A stretch of DNA of 64,000 nucleotides from an uncultured PS1 clade bacterium (lineage in GTDB: Bacteria > Pseudomonadota > Alphaproteobacteria > RS24). The translations under genes and the position numbers were made by a program. The DNA is taken from positions 1 through 64,000 of the forward strand of contig CACNWB010000007.1 of assembly GCA_902624095.1 (NCBI GenBank), read 5' to 3'. The notes beneath the pieces are model-generated. The model saw only the letters and a list, made by a program, of their open reading frames with translations, searched no databases and was not told the origin of the DNA. Shown here piece after piece: positions 16,711 through 24,486 of this stretch. Every line of letters starts with the position of its first letter. The first letter of the stretch is position 1.

Positions 16711-17070
16711 TTTTCAACCTCCAATTAAATAAAATAAATTTCATCTACCATTAATCTAAGTAAAGCTAACGTAAAGAATGTCTTTTACTAGATAAAAAAA
16801 TTACATAAATCTGTTGCCAGACTACCTGCGGACAGCTGTTGATAGGTAGCGTTGATTGCCAAAACCTCTGTTTAATTTTTGTTGATTTTGTCTACTCCAG
16901 CCCACTCGATAAATGTGCTGTGGGCCGCAGACTTTTGCAAAAATGGTTGCTTACTGGGGTCAACAGACAAAACGGACAACAGTCAACAATGGTCGGAGCA
17001 GAACCGCTTTAAGCTGTTTTTACTATTTAACAACAATAACTTGCTTTATGACCCTGTTTTATTCTCTTTT
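16711..17070. promoter_or_regulatory. Regulatory intergenic region upstream of the ABM-StyC-FAD unit
   Basis: A 360-bp gap without a credible gene. It contains the 39-nt element at 16820-16858 shared with the region at 18825-18863, the heptamer ACTAGAT at 16788-16794 (also at 18778-18784 in the other promoter), and the palindromic core TTTTGCAAAA at 16933-16942. The short plus-strand ORFs at 16879-17134 have no ribosome sites and look random. Confidence 0.5.
16820..16858 (-). repeat. 39-nt conserved upstream element, copy 1
   Basis: Aligned without gaps to 18825-18863, 32 of 39 positions are identical. The plus-strand ends are GACTACCT and GTTGATTG. Within this copy CTACCT (16822-16827) pairs with AGGTAG (16844-16849). 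It lies upstream of the ABM-StyC-flavoprotein unit and is a candidate binding site for a shared regulator. Confidence 0.6.
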
Positions 17071-17973
17071 TTATTTTTTATCGACCGTCCCGGTTGCTAC
17101 TGCCGATCCTAGGGTTTCAGCATTATTCGGCTGAGGTATTAGCGAAAAATTTCTCATAATCAGAGGGCCGTTGGATAGATGTTCATCTAGGTTTAAATTC
17201 CAAAGCCTCTTCATTCTATAAAACGGGGCCCTAGGGTATAGGTGGTGAACTAGGTGATAGTTTTGAAAAGTCATAAGCGGCGTAAATAACCACTCGAAGC
17301 CCTCACGATTACTAGATGCCTGATATTTGTTTTGTGCCGCAGTAGCCAAAAATGGCACGTGTGGTAGATAGCTAAATACTAATACAAATAGAAACGAACT
17401 CACTCGCGTAGGCAAAATCCACAGGAACAATAACTCTAAGAAACTTTGCGCATAAAAACTAACTGCAATAACGGAAATTATAAATGTTAATTGCAATATG
17501 AGACGAGGCAAAAATTTCCGCCTTACGGATCCGGCCTGTTTAAGAAAAAAGCTCGTATAATAATAGTCAAAAAAACACCACCGGACTGGAGTAAAAATAT
17601 CGATTTTGTGAGCGTAGAAGTCCGGATCAAGATGCGGCTCATTGGTGTGGCGATGGTGCTGGTTATGAATCCAACGAGCAAGGTCTAGTGGAGCAAGCGG
17701 GCCAAAAAAAAGCATGCCAACATGCCCAAACAGATTGTTGAACCAATGCACACGCGAAATCGCAAAGTGTGCGGAGTCATGAACAGCAGAGAACAAAAAA
17801 TATATTGTTATGCCATTAATGATCGTGGCGAAACTTAGCGACAATTCATCGATAATAGCCAAATGTGAGGTTGTAAAAATTAGGCTTATGCATAGCCCAA
17901 AAATGATGACTGTCGGCCATGCAACAAGAGGTGCCGATAAAAGATTTTGGATTTGCTTTTTTTTGTCGTCCAT
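17071..17973 (-). CDS. Membrane di-iron fatty acid desaturase/hydroxylase family protein (paralogue 2)
   Basis: A 300-residue membrane protein with histidine boxes HDSAHF, HNQHHRHT (followed by LDPDFY) and HLVHHLYP. It aligns from end to end with the gene at 8280-9146: APLVAWPTVIIFGLCIS here against VPVIAWPSILLFIGCIS there. The start at 17973 (MDDKKK) matches the paralogue's N-terminus. An upstream ATG at 18024 overlaps the preceding gene's stop as ATGA and would add 17 residues; either is possible, and coupling is likely. It activates oxygen on a di-iron centre to desaturate or hydroxylate a lipid-like substrate. It forms an operon with the secreted protein gene at 18021-18728. Confidence 0.85.
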   Translation of the reverse strand: MDDKKKQIQNLLSAPLVAWPTVIIFGLCISLIFTTSHLAIIDELSLSFATIINGITIYFLFSAVHDSAHFAISRVHWFNNLFGHVGMLFFGPLAPLDLARWIHNQHHRHTNEPHLDPDFYAHKIDIFTPVRWCFFDYYYTSFFLKQAGSVRRKFLPRLILQLTFIISVIAVSFYAQSFLELLFLWILPTRVSSFLFVLVFSYLPHVPFLATAAQNKYQASSNREGFEWLFTPLMTFQNYHLVHHLYPRAPFYRMKRLWNLNLDEHLSNGPLIMRNFSLIPQPNNAETLGSAVATGTVDKK

Positions 17974-18020
17974 GGGTATTTCGTTTCCTAATCCGATGCT
18001 ACAGCTCGCGTATTGGTCTG

Positions 18021-18728
18021 TCATTCTAGACAAGCTCCCTGCTCTGAACTTACAGCATTCTCGTTTTCAGAGACTAAATGATTGCTGGAACTTCCAACAA
18101 GCAGTGACATGTGCGATTTCATTTCATTAAAAGCCGCAAGGTCCTGCAGATAAAACTTGTCATGTGGGACCTTTTTCATTTGCGCGTCATTTAATTCATA
18201 TTCCGCTAAATCCGGCAGGCCCGCTTCAAACCAGGCTTCATTCCACTCTTCTTCTTTTGAAAGCACATAGGAGTTCCAAATATCAAATAGAGAGATCCTA
18301 TCGGCCTGAGCACTTCCCCAGCCACCCTCTTGAAACACGCGATAAACTTCTGGAACGTTCTGTTCTAAAAAATTTGGCGTGAAGAATTTTTCTGAAATAT
18401 ATTTCTCGGCAGCTTTTCTGGCCTTGGTTGACTCAATTATTAGGTTCGATCTCCAATAACCATCACCTGGAGTACGAGCAAGATAGGCATCTCTGACTGT
18501 TCTCCACTCAAATTTTCTTTCATCAATGCTTTTTACAAAAAAATCTGGATAAAAATTTTCGGAAAGTTCAGCATCAAAATGTTTTGAAACTATTTCGGTT
18601 TTTGCGGTCAATGAAGTCTTACTGTCTATGCATTCAGCGCGTGCAGTTAAAAATGAATTGCCGTCAACTTCTCCGGCCCAAGCTGACGTAGCAAACAGCA
18701 TTGAAAAGATGATGGCTAAGCGGGTCAT
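18021..18728 (-). CDS. Secreted protein of unknown function
   Basis: A 235-residue protein I do not recognise. Residues 1-18 form a signal peptide ending SAWA, so it is probably periplasmic. The mature protein is acidic and rich in Trp, Tyr and Phe, with two cysteines in the mature part (near residue 33 and three residues from the C-terminus) that could form a disulfide. The middle contains FQEGGWGSAQADRISLFDIWNSY, suggesting an alpha-helical fold. Its TGA overlaps an ATG of the desaturase reading frame (ATGA), so the two are probably co-translated. The conserved 39-nt element is 97-135 bp upstream. It might deliver substrate or protect the membrane enzyme; there is no direct evidence. Confidence 0.7.
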   Translation of the reverse strand: MTRLAIIFSMLFATSAWAGEVDGNSFLTARAECIDSKTSLTAKTEIVSKHFDAELSENFYPDFFVKSIDERKFEWRTVRDAYLARTPGDGYWRSNLIIESTKARKAAEKYISEKFFTPNFLEQNVPEVYRVFQEGGWGSAQADRISLFDIWNSYVLSKEEEWNEAWFEAGLPDLAEYELNDAQMKKVPHDKFYLQDLAAFNEMKSHMSLLVGSSSNHLVSENENAVSSEQGACLE

Positions 18729-18824
18729 GTTGAGAGCTCCAGTTTGATTTTAGGTGGATAATAGAAAAGCACTATCACTAGATGATAATCAAGACTCCGC
18801 TCACCCACGAACAGGTAGTCACCC

Positions 18825-18863
18825 GACTACCTCCGGTCAGCCGTCGATAGATAATGTTGATTG
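18825..18863 (-). repeat. 39-nt conserved upstream element, copy 2
   Basis: This is the partner of 16820-16858 (32/39 identical). In this copy GACTACCT (18825-18832) is one arm of a perfect 8-bp inverted repeat with AGGTAGTC (18813-18820), separated by ACCC. It lies upstream of the secreted protein-desaturase operon. Both copies have the same orientation relative to the genes they precede. Confidence 0.6.
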
Positions 18864-18902
18864 TGTTTTATTTTTTATAACCTGTCTCGGCTTGCCCCTC
18901 AG

Positions 18903-20042
18903 CTATGAAACTGATGAAAGCCCAGCGTGCAGCATGCTTTGCAAAGCTGCTATACAAGTTTCTACATTTTTCTCCGACGCACCGAAGCCCATTAAGCCTA
19001 TGCGCCATATTTTACCAGCCAAATCGCCGAGGCCGGCACCTATTTCTAAATTATGCTTACTCAAAAGAGCCTTGCGAATATCGCCTTCTCGCTCTCTTAA
19101 GGGGCCCGGAATAACCACTGAATTCATTTGCGGTAGGCGGAAACGTTCATCAACTAAAAGGGATAAACCAAGGTTTTCCAGACCAATTTTTAAAAATTTA
19201 TGCTGGGTTTCATGTCGCGCCCATGAATTTTTCAAGCCTTCGTCTTTTAAAAGCAGTAGGCTCTCATGAAGTGCATACATCGAATTGATGGGAGCAGTAT
19301 GGTGGTAAGAGCGTGCGCCTTCTCCGGACCAGTAATCCATAACCAAAGACAGATCTAAAAACCAACTCTGTACTTTTGTCTTACGTTTTCTAACTACATC
19401 CGTAGCGCGCGGCGAAAAGGTGATTGGCGAAAGACCAGGCGGACATGAGAGACACTTCTGCGAGCCGGAGTAAGCGGCATCGATGCCCCACTCGTCAATT
19501 AAAACTGGAATGCCGGCTAATGAAGTCACGCAATCCATGATGGTAAGGCAGCCATATTTTTTTGCGATTCCGGCAAGAGTGGCGGCGTCGGAACACACGC
19601 CAGTTGAAGTTTCAGCATGGACAAATGCAAGAATATTAATATCAGGATGGGCCTGCAAGGCAGCTTCCACCTTGTCACTAGAAACTGGCGCGCCCCACTC
19701 GTCTTCAACAATAATTGCTTCTCCACCGCAACGTATAACATTTTCCTTCATCCGCCCGCCAAAAACACCGTTAACACACACGAGCACTTTGTCACCCTGT
19801 TCCACCAAGTTGGCAAAACAAGTCTCCATACCAGCAGAGCCGGGAGCCGATATAGGGAAAGTCAGAGGGTTTTCAGTTTGAAAAGCGTAGCGCAGCAGAT
19901 CCTTTATATCATCCATCAACTCAATAAATTGAGGATCGAGATGCCCAATAATCGGTCGAGCCATCGCTTGTAACACGCGCGGATCGATGTTCGATGGACC
20001 AGGGCCCATTAGGGTTCTAAAGTTAGGATTGAAGCTATTCAC
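18903..20042 (-). CDS. Class V aminotransferase (serine/alanine-glyoxylate aminotransferase family)
   Basis: A 379-residue PLP enzyme of fold type I, class V. The N-terminus FRTLMGPGPSNIDPRVLQAM is characteristic of the AGXT/serine-glyoxylate group. SGSQKCLSCPPG carries the Schiff-base lysine near residue 190, and HETSTG-like HAETSTGVCSDA and MDCVTSLAG precede it. It moves an amino group from serine or alanine to a 2-oxo acid such as glyoxylate in the cytoplasm. It is on the same strand as the desaturase genes but separated by 174 bp that include the conserved element, so it may be transcribed alone. It is the last gene of the accessory region before tRNA-Pro. Whether it serves glyoxylate metabolism or the cluster's own pathway is unclear. 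Confidence 0.88.
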   Translation of the reverse strand: MNSFNPNFRTLMGPGPSNIDPRVLQAMARPIIGHLDPQFIELMDDIKDLLRYAFQTENPLTFPISAPGSAGMETCFANLVEQGDKVLVCVNGVFGGRMKENVIRCGGEAIIVEDEWGAPVSSDKVEAALQAHPDINILAFVHAETSTGVCSDAATLAGIAKKYGCLTIMDCVTSLAGIPVLIDEWGIDAAYSGSQKCLSCPPGLSPITFSPRATDVVRKRKTKVQSWFLDLSLVMDYWSGEGARSYHHTAPINSMYALHESLLLLKDEGLKNSWARHETQHKFLKIGLENLGLSLLVDERFRLPQMNSVVIPGPLREREGDIRKALLSKHNLEIGAGLGDLAGKIWRIGLMGFGASEKNVETCIAALQSMLHAGLSSVS

Positions 20043-20111
20043 AATTGGTCGCTTATGAACTGAATGAGGGATTAATAACTAGTTTAGCATGTTCCAAACA
20101 TTATTGAAGCT

Positions 20112-20188
20112 TGGTCGGGGCAGCAAGATTCGAACTTGCGACCCCCTGGTCCCAAACCAGGTGCGCTACCAGACTGCGCCATGCCCCG
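20112..20188 (-). tRNA. tRNA-Pro (anticodon TGG)
   Basis: A 77-nt cloverleaf including encoded CCA. The acceptor pair is CGGGGC/GCCCCG, the anticodon arm is CCTGG-TTTGGGA-CCAGG with TGG in the loop, and the T-arm contains GTTCGAATC. Its 3' end faces the accessory region at 8-20 kb, the usual orientation for an island inserted at a tRNA. Confidence 0.95.
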
Positions 20189-20255
20189 ATGGAGCTAGCG
20201 ATACAATGAAATGAAGCGTGTTTCAAGCACGCAGAAACAAGAATATTCGACGCAC

Positions 20256-20726
20256 TTAATCTACGGGATCAAACAGGCGAAAAACGCCACTGGCAGTGAA
20301 CACGAAGTCTGCCTCGGGCATATGGACATCTTCGCCAACCCAACCGCGCACCTCGACAAAAGCCATGCGGCGTGTCGCCCGTACCAGCCAACCTGTCCCC
20401 TGCAACCAATCTCCTGCGCGCGCCGAACCCAAAAATTCCGTGTTGAGCTTCATGGTGACCGAACTGCGCTTCAAATTGCGGAACACTGCAGTCGCCGCCA
20501 AACCATCAGCCAGCGCACACAAAAACCCTCCATGACAAATATCTCGGCTATTGCAATGGCGAGTTTGCAATCTGACGCCCTGCCGGAAACTTTCACCATC
20601 TGCCCAATGATACCAGGGGCCATTATGCGTGGTGAAAGGCCCACGCCGAACGCTCAACCTAAAGGGTTCGGGCGCGTTAGTATCAAAATCAATATCTGAT
20701 TTCGCATTTGAACCGTGTTCTAACAT
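20256..20726 (-). CDS. Hotdog-fold acyl-CoA thioesterase (PaaI-like)
   Basis: A 156-residue 4HBT-family protein. The motif CHGGFLCALADGLAATAV corresponds to the PaaI-type HGG...AD active-site helix, followed by the strand VTMKLNTEFLGSARAGDWL typical of hotdog thioesterases. It hydrolyses small aryl- or acyl-CoA esters in the cytoplasm, probably as a tetramer. The ATG overlaps the stop of a 36-codon ORF (20720-20830), which in turn follows the sirtuin gene closely. That suggests a co-transcribed unit: sirtuin, small ORF, thioesterase. The exact acyl group is unknown. Confidence 0.85.
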   Translation of the reverse strand: MLEHGSNAKSDIDFDTNAPEPFRLSVRRGPFTTHNGPWYHWADGESFRQGVRLQTRHCNSRDICHGGFLCALADGLAATAVFRNLKRSSVTMKLNTEFLGSARAGDWLQGTGWLVRATRRMAFVEVRGWVGEDVHMPEADFVFTASGVFRLFDPVD

Positions 20727-20830
20727 GCGCCATCACTGCCACAAGCCGAGGCGTTGAACAACCCCTGCGCAACGCAGCCAATTTTTTCCGTATCTGAAGT
20801 ATCCGGCGTAATGCCCGTTTTTTCGGACAT
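20720..20830 (-). CDS. Small ORF, 36 residues, cysteine-containing C-terminus
   Basis: Not in the ORF track because it is too short. The ATG at 20830 lies 23 bases after the sirtuin stop, and the TAG overlaps the thioesterase start. The peptide opens MSEKTGITPDTSDTEKIG and ends in a small, cysteine-rich tail CGSDGAC, with three cysteines in total and no hydrophobic segment. The ribosome site is weak (GGAACACG at long spacing). Tight packing and a position spanning the whole intergenic gap argue for a real gene; poor initiation argues against. It could be a leader peptide that couples translation, a metal-binding peptide or chance. Confidence 0.35.
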   Translation of the reverse strand: MSEKTGITPDTSDTEKIGCVAQGLFNASACGSDGAC

Positions 20831-20853
20831 CGCTTTGTCGTGTTCCGTTAGTA

Positions 20854-21603
20854 TCAGCTATTTAATCCAACAAGGTTAGACAATACCTCTCCTATTTCGG
20901 CGTTAAGAACGAGGTCGGCAGCTTCGTCCAAATCTGTCGGTTCACGGTTAATGATGACAAGCCGCGCACCATTATGCCGCGCTAGAACTGGGAACCCCGC
21001 CGCAGGCATAACCTGTAAAGACGACCCGATAGCGATGAAAAGATCACATCCCAGAGTAGCAGACTCAGCGCGCCGCATTTCAGATTCCGGCATAGCTTGG
21101 CCGAATGAAATCGTCGCCGATTTCACCCAGCCACCGCAATCCTGACAGCCGGGTGCGGTTTTTTCACCTGCGGCGATAAATGCCTGTTTGACCTGTTCCA
21201 GTTCGTGGCGCAAACCACAATCCAGACAAGTCGCATATGTTCCATTACCGTGCAGTTCAATGATTTTTGCCGCGTCAACGCCCGACTGTTGATGCAAATT
21301 GTCGATATTCTGCGTAATCACATGCGTAATTTTACCTTGCGCCACAAGTTGCGCGAGGGCTTTGTGGCCCTTATTGGGTTGGGCTCCGCCAATCTCGGAA
21401 TCAACAGCAATTTTGCGCCGCCAGGCCTCAATTCGCATTTCTTCGCTGGCAATAAAATCCTGAAACATAATCGGCTGCATGCGCGTCCACACCCCGCCTG
21501 GACTGCGAAAATCCGGAATGCCGCTTTCCGTGCTCATTCCCGCACCGGTAAAAACCACCACGCGCTCGGCTTGGTCCACCCATTGCCGCAGGGTTACATC
21601 CAT
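20854..21603 (-). CDS. cobB: NAD-dependent protein deacylase (sirtuin)
   Basis: A 249-residue Sir2-family protein. It has the NAD motif VFTGAGMSTESGIPDFRS at residues 18-35, TQNIDNLHQQSG with the catalytic region following (ELHGN), and a zinc ribbon of two cysteine pairs (CLDCG and CQDCGG). It removes acyl groups from lysines using NAD in the cytoplasm, often activating acyl-CoA synthetases. It follows the hydrolase gene at 21606 with almost no gap and precedes the small ORF and thioesterase on the same strand. The set could adjust acyl-CoA metabolism. Confidence 0.93.
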   Translation of the reverse strand: MDVTLRQWVDQAERVVVFTGAGMSTESGIPDFRSPGGVWTRMQPIMFQDFIASEEMRIEAWRRKIAVDSEIGGAQPNKGHKALAQLVAQGKITHVITQNIDNLHQQSGVDAAKIIELHGNGTYATCLDCGLRHELEQVKQAFIAAGEKTAPGCQDCGGWVKSATISFGQAMPESEMRRAESATLGCDLFIAIGSSLQVMPAAGFPVLARHNGARLVIINREPTDLDEAADLVLNAEIGEVLSNLVGLNS

Positions 21604-21605
21604 GT

Positions 21606-22496
21606 TTATAAGAACCTGTCAAAATGGGCGGCGGCTTCAGCGATTGCGCGGCGACGAAGCTGGCCGCGCAACATGCCGAAATGCCCGCACTTATAAGAAG
21701 ATGCGGTTACAACTGGGCCGGTACGCCGAACAAAAGTGTTTATCGGCTCTTGTGGCGATATTTCGTCTTTTGTACCGACCTGAATGAGGGTTGGCGTAAT
21801 CAGAATATCGGCTAATTCAGTCGGATTGTTTTTCTCCAGTTTGCCGGACAAAAAACTGTCTACCGAGATGCGGTTTTCAAAGCTCGGCCCGGCAATTGCC
21901 AAATATTCAGGCGCTTCGGGGGCATTAAGCAAGACCGGATAGGTGTTACCCTCCGGCACAGCCGGGATAAATCCGGTTTTTCGTCCGGTCATGAAACGCA
22001 AAAGATTACCGGAAATCTGCTTGTGCAAGGCCGAAGTAGCTTTTTCACCGCGCCACAAATCACCCAGTACGAAAGACAAATGCGCGTCCATGACCGGTGC
22101 TTGCGAGACCACTGCACGCACGCACGCGTTGTCACAAGCCGCGTACAGCACATGCCCGCCCGAAAATGAAAACCCCCAAAGCCCTACACGGTCAGGATCA
22201 ATATTTTCAAGACCGCTAATACATTCCAACGCAGCTTGCCAATCTTCACGCTGCATCGGAACGGAAATGTGCTGGCGTTTATTGCCTCCGCTTTTGCCGA
22301 AATTTCGATAGTCGAAGACCAACGCATGAAAGCCGTTTTGGGCAAAGCCATCCGCCATTTCATAAAGGCCGCTGTCGGCCGTGCCGCACAGGCCATGGGC
22401 AAGAACAATCGCGCGCGCGCGGCGTTCTCCGTCCGGCACATATAATCGTCCGGCGCAGGTATCGTTTTGGGATTTGAATTCAATGTCGTAATGCAT
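21606..22496 (-). CDS. Alpha/beta hydrolase
   Basis: A 296-residue hydrolase using the ATG at 22496 ([10 protein letters not shown]), because the upstream ORF extension has no ribosome site. Typical features are [13 protein letters not shown] for the oxyanion region, [11 protein letters not shown], and the nucleophile elbow GFSFSGG near residue 118. The acid and histidine lie in the C-terminal part (GTKDEISP and CGHFGML). This arrangement fits serine esterases or dienelactone-hydrolase-like enzymes. It has no signal peptide, so it is cytoplasmic. Two bases separate its stop region from the sirtuin start, so they are probably co-transcribed. The substrate cannot be predicted. Confidence 0.85.
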   Translation of the reverse strand: MHYDIEFKSQNDTCAGRLYVPDGERRARAIVLAHGLCGTADSGLYEMADGFAQNGFHALVFDYRNFGKSGGNKRQHISVPMQREDWQAALECISGLENIDPDRVGLWGFSFSGGHVLYAACDNACVRAVVSQAPVMDAHLSFVLGDLWRGEKATSALHKQISGNLLRFMTGRKTGFIPAVPEGNTYPVLLNAPEAPEYLAIAGPSFENRISVDSFLSGKLEKNNPTELADILITPTLIQVGTKDEISPQEPINTFVRRTGPVVTASSYKCGHFGMLRGQLRRRAIAEAAAHFDRFL

Positions 22497-22608
22497 GGCC
22501 AAAATATCACTAATTGTAATACGAATGAGAGTGCAAGCACTCGGCCGTGTAGTCAAATGTCAAATAGTGTGGCAAATTTCCTTAATTGTTATCTGGGGAG
22601 CGTCTGCC

Positions 22609-23028
22609 ATGAAATATCTGCACACAATGGTGCGTGTCACCGATCTCGATCGGTCTTTGAAGTTTTACTGCACCCATTTGGGGCTCGAAAATATGGGGCG
22701 CTTCGATATTGAAGAGGGCCGCTTCACGCTGGTGTTTCTAGCCCCGCCCGGCCAACCCGATGCACAAATCGAGCTGACCCATAATTGGGACCCGGAAACG
22801 CTTGGGGAAGGCCGCAATTTTGGCCACCTCGCCTATGAAGTCGAGGATATTTACGCCACCTGCCAAAAACTCTCCGATGCCGGCATTGTCATCAACCGGC
22901 CACCGCGCGACGGGCGCATGGCCTTTGTACGCTCGCCCGACAATGTGTCAATTGAGCTTTTACAGGCCGGTGAACCGCTTCCGGCAGCCGAACCATGGGT
23001 CTCCATGGAAAATACTGGCGCGTGGTAA
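22609..23028 (+). CDS. gloA: Lactoylglutathione lyase (glyoxalase I)
   Basis: A 139-residue vicinal-oxygen-chelate protein. The start [20 protein letters not shown] has the first metal histidine, and later residues include [20 protein letters not shown] and ELLQ, which supply the remaining ligands. It isomerises the methylglyoxal-glutathione adduct to lactoylglutathione in the cytoplasm. The ATG at 22609 with GGGGAG upstream was chosen over the long N-terminal extension in the ORF track, because glyoxalases start directly with this strand. The next gene overlaps its 3' end. Confidence 0.92.
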   Translation: MKYLHTMVRVTDLDRSLKFYCTHLGLENMGRFDIEEGRFTLVFLAPPGQPDAQIELTHNWDPETLGEGRNFGHLAYEVEDIYATCQKLSDAGIVINRPPRDGRMAFVRSPDNVSIELLQAGEPLPAAEPWVSMENTGAW

Positions 23029-23657
23029 CCCAGTTGAAGAACTGGGCAGTCATTTGTCTGCTGCTGGCAGGGCCGATGGACGCGCTGGCCCAAGTGAGCG
23101 ACCGGCAAATCAGCGATGAACTGCGCCAACGCCGCGTCGAACGCGAAATGCGCCTCGACCCGTATTGGGACGGCTTCATTCTGAAATATGAAGGAAATTG
23201 TGAAGCGGCGACAGCTAAACTTCATCCGATTGCCGCGCTGGGGCTTGGCTATGAGGAAGCGCAAACGGCGCTTGGAGAATGCCTGCTGACGCTGGCAGGC
23301 ATGCCTGAAGATCGCTCCGCGCCGCCGGCGCGCGACATGATTTTTGCCAAGGACACTTTCCAAAGCGGATTGACATGGATTTTGACCGCCGCGCAAAGCG
23401 GCGGCTTCAAAGCGCAAGGCATTCTGGTTGCGCTGTACGCCGCCAATCTGGGCCCGGACCGTGATCCCGTCGAGGCAGCAAAATGGGCGCATTTATACCT
23501 GACCAATCCGACACGCTTGAACCTGGGCGCGTCGGTTCTAGCGCAAGGCGCGATTGACGCGCTTGAGGCCCGACTAGATAGAGAAACATGGCTGGCCGGC
23601 AAAGAGCGTGCCCGCACATGGACACCGATTTTTCCATCGGCCACAAAAAAGCCTTAA
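22995..23657 (+). CDS. Secreted hypothetical protein with SEL1-like repeats
   Basis: A 220-residue protein whose start overlaps the glyoxalase gene by 34 nt in another frame. The N-terminus has a signal-like stretch ([17 protein letters not shown]), indicating export. The mature part is helical with Sel1-like pieces such as [19 protein letters not shown] and [22 protein letters not shown]...[13 protein letters not shown]. Sel1/TPR-like repeats usually mediate protein contacts in the envelope. No enzyme motif is seen. The overlap suggests it is translated with gloA, but a functional link is not obvious. Confidence 0.7.
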   Translation: MGLHGKYWRVVTQLKNWAVICLLLAGPMDALAQVSDRQISDELRQRRVEREMRLDPYWDGFILKYEGNCEAATAKLHPIAALGLGYEEAQTALGECLLTLAGMPEDRSAPPARDMIFAKDTFQSGLTWILTAAQSGGFKAQGILVALYAANLGPDRDPVEAAKWAHLYLTNPTRLNLGASVLAQGAIDALEARLDRETWLAGKERARTWTPIFPSATKKP

Positions 23658-23677
23658 ACCTCCGGCATAAGACAAAC

Positions 23678-24319
23678 ATGAAAAACAAACAAAAAAATAC
23701 ACCTTCATGCATCGCTCTTTTCAGCCTTGTTTCCTTCATCCTAACAAACAGCCTAGCACTCGCCGAGCCTAATCACCGCACAGCCTATTTCGCGGGCGGG
23801 TGCTTTTGGTGCACCGAGACCGATTTTGAAAAAATTGACGGCGTTTTCGAAGTTATTTCCGGTTTCATGGGCGGCGAAAAAGCCAACCCGTCCTATAATG
23901 AAGTCGCTTCGGGCAGAACCCAGCATCGCGAAACCGTAAAAGTCGTTTTCGACCCCGCCCGGGTCAGCTATCAACAACTTCTGAGTGCATTTTGGCGTAT
24001 GCATGATCCGTCAGACGCGACTGGTAGTTTTGTCGATCGGGGTCGCCAGTACGGTTCGGCGATCTACTATGTGGATGCCGAACAGCGACGGCTGGCCGAA
24101 GGTGGCGCGAAGGCTCTTGATACTTCAGGAAAATTCGACACGCCGATAGCAACTTCCATTGAACCGGCATCGGAATTTTACCTCGCAGAGGCCTATCATC
24201 AGGACTATTATCTGAAAAGCCCGCTGAAATACAAATATTATCGATATCGTTCGGGACGCGACCAGTTCATTGAAGCAATGTGGGCCGGCGACGACATCGT
24301 CTACCAATCAACGCAGTAA
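23678..24319 (+). CDS. msrA: Exported peptide-methionine (S)-S-oxide reductase
   Basis: A 213-residue MsrA with the active-site motif GGCFWCTETDF, followed by GFMGGEKANPSYNEVASGRTQHRETV and HQDYY. It reduces methionine-S-sulfoxide in proteins. The chosen ATG (23678) gives an N-terminal signal peptide ending LALA before the catalytic domain, so the enzyme probably works in the periplasm; most MsrA proteins are cytoplasmic. The longer ORF-track start runs into the preceding gene and would bury the signal. No msrB or redox partner is adjacent. A tRNA-Glu follows convergently. Confidence 0.9.
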   Translation: MKNKQKNTPSCIALFSLVSFILTNSLALAEPNHRTAYFAGGCFWCTETDFEKIDGVFEVISGFMGGEKANPSYNEVASGRTQHRETVKVVFDPARVSYQQLLSAFWRMHDPSDATGSFVDRGRQYGSAIYYVDAEQRRLAEGGAKALDTSGKFDTPIATSIEPASEFYLAEAYHQDYYLKSPLKYKYYRYRSGRDQFIEAMWAGDDIVYQSTQ

Positions 24320-24365
24320 ATCGGGCAATAAAACAGGTAATAAATCTGAAAAGTCCAAAAAGCCA

Positions 24366-24440
24366 TGGCACGCCCTAGGGGAATCGAACCCCTCTTTCCA
24401 GGTTGAAAACCTGGCGTCCTAACCGATAGACGAAGGGCGC
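24366..24440 (-). tRNA. tRNA-Glu (anticodon TTC)
   Basis: A 75-nt cloverleaf with encoded CCA. The acceptor is GCGCCCT/AGGGCGT, the anticodon stem CCAGG-TTTTCAA-CCTGG presents TTC, and the T-arm contains GGTTCGATTCC. It lies between msrA and recJ. Confidence 0.95.
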
Positions 24441-24486
24441 TCTATGGCTTTAGAAAGGTTTGATATACTCACATTTTCAGCGGATT

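Noticed and set aside
16879-17134. Two overlapping plus-strand ORFs (77 and 73 codons) in the gap after desaturase 2
   Set aside because: No ribosome sites, composition unlike a protein, and they run into the end of the desaturase gene on the other strand.
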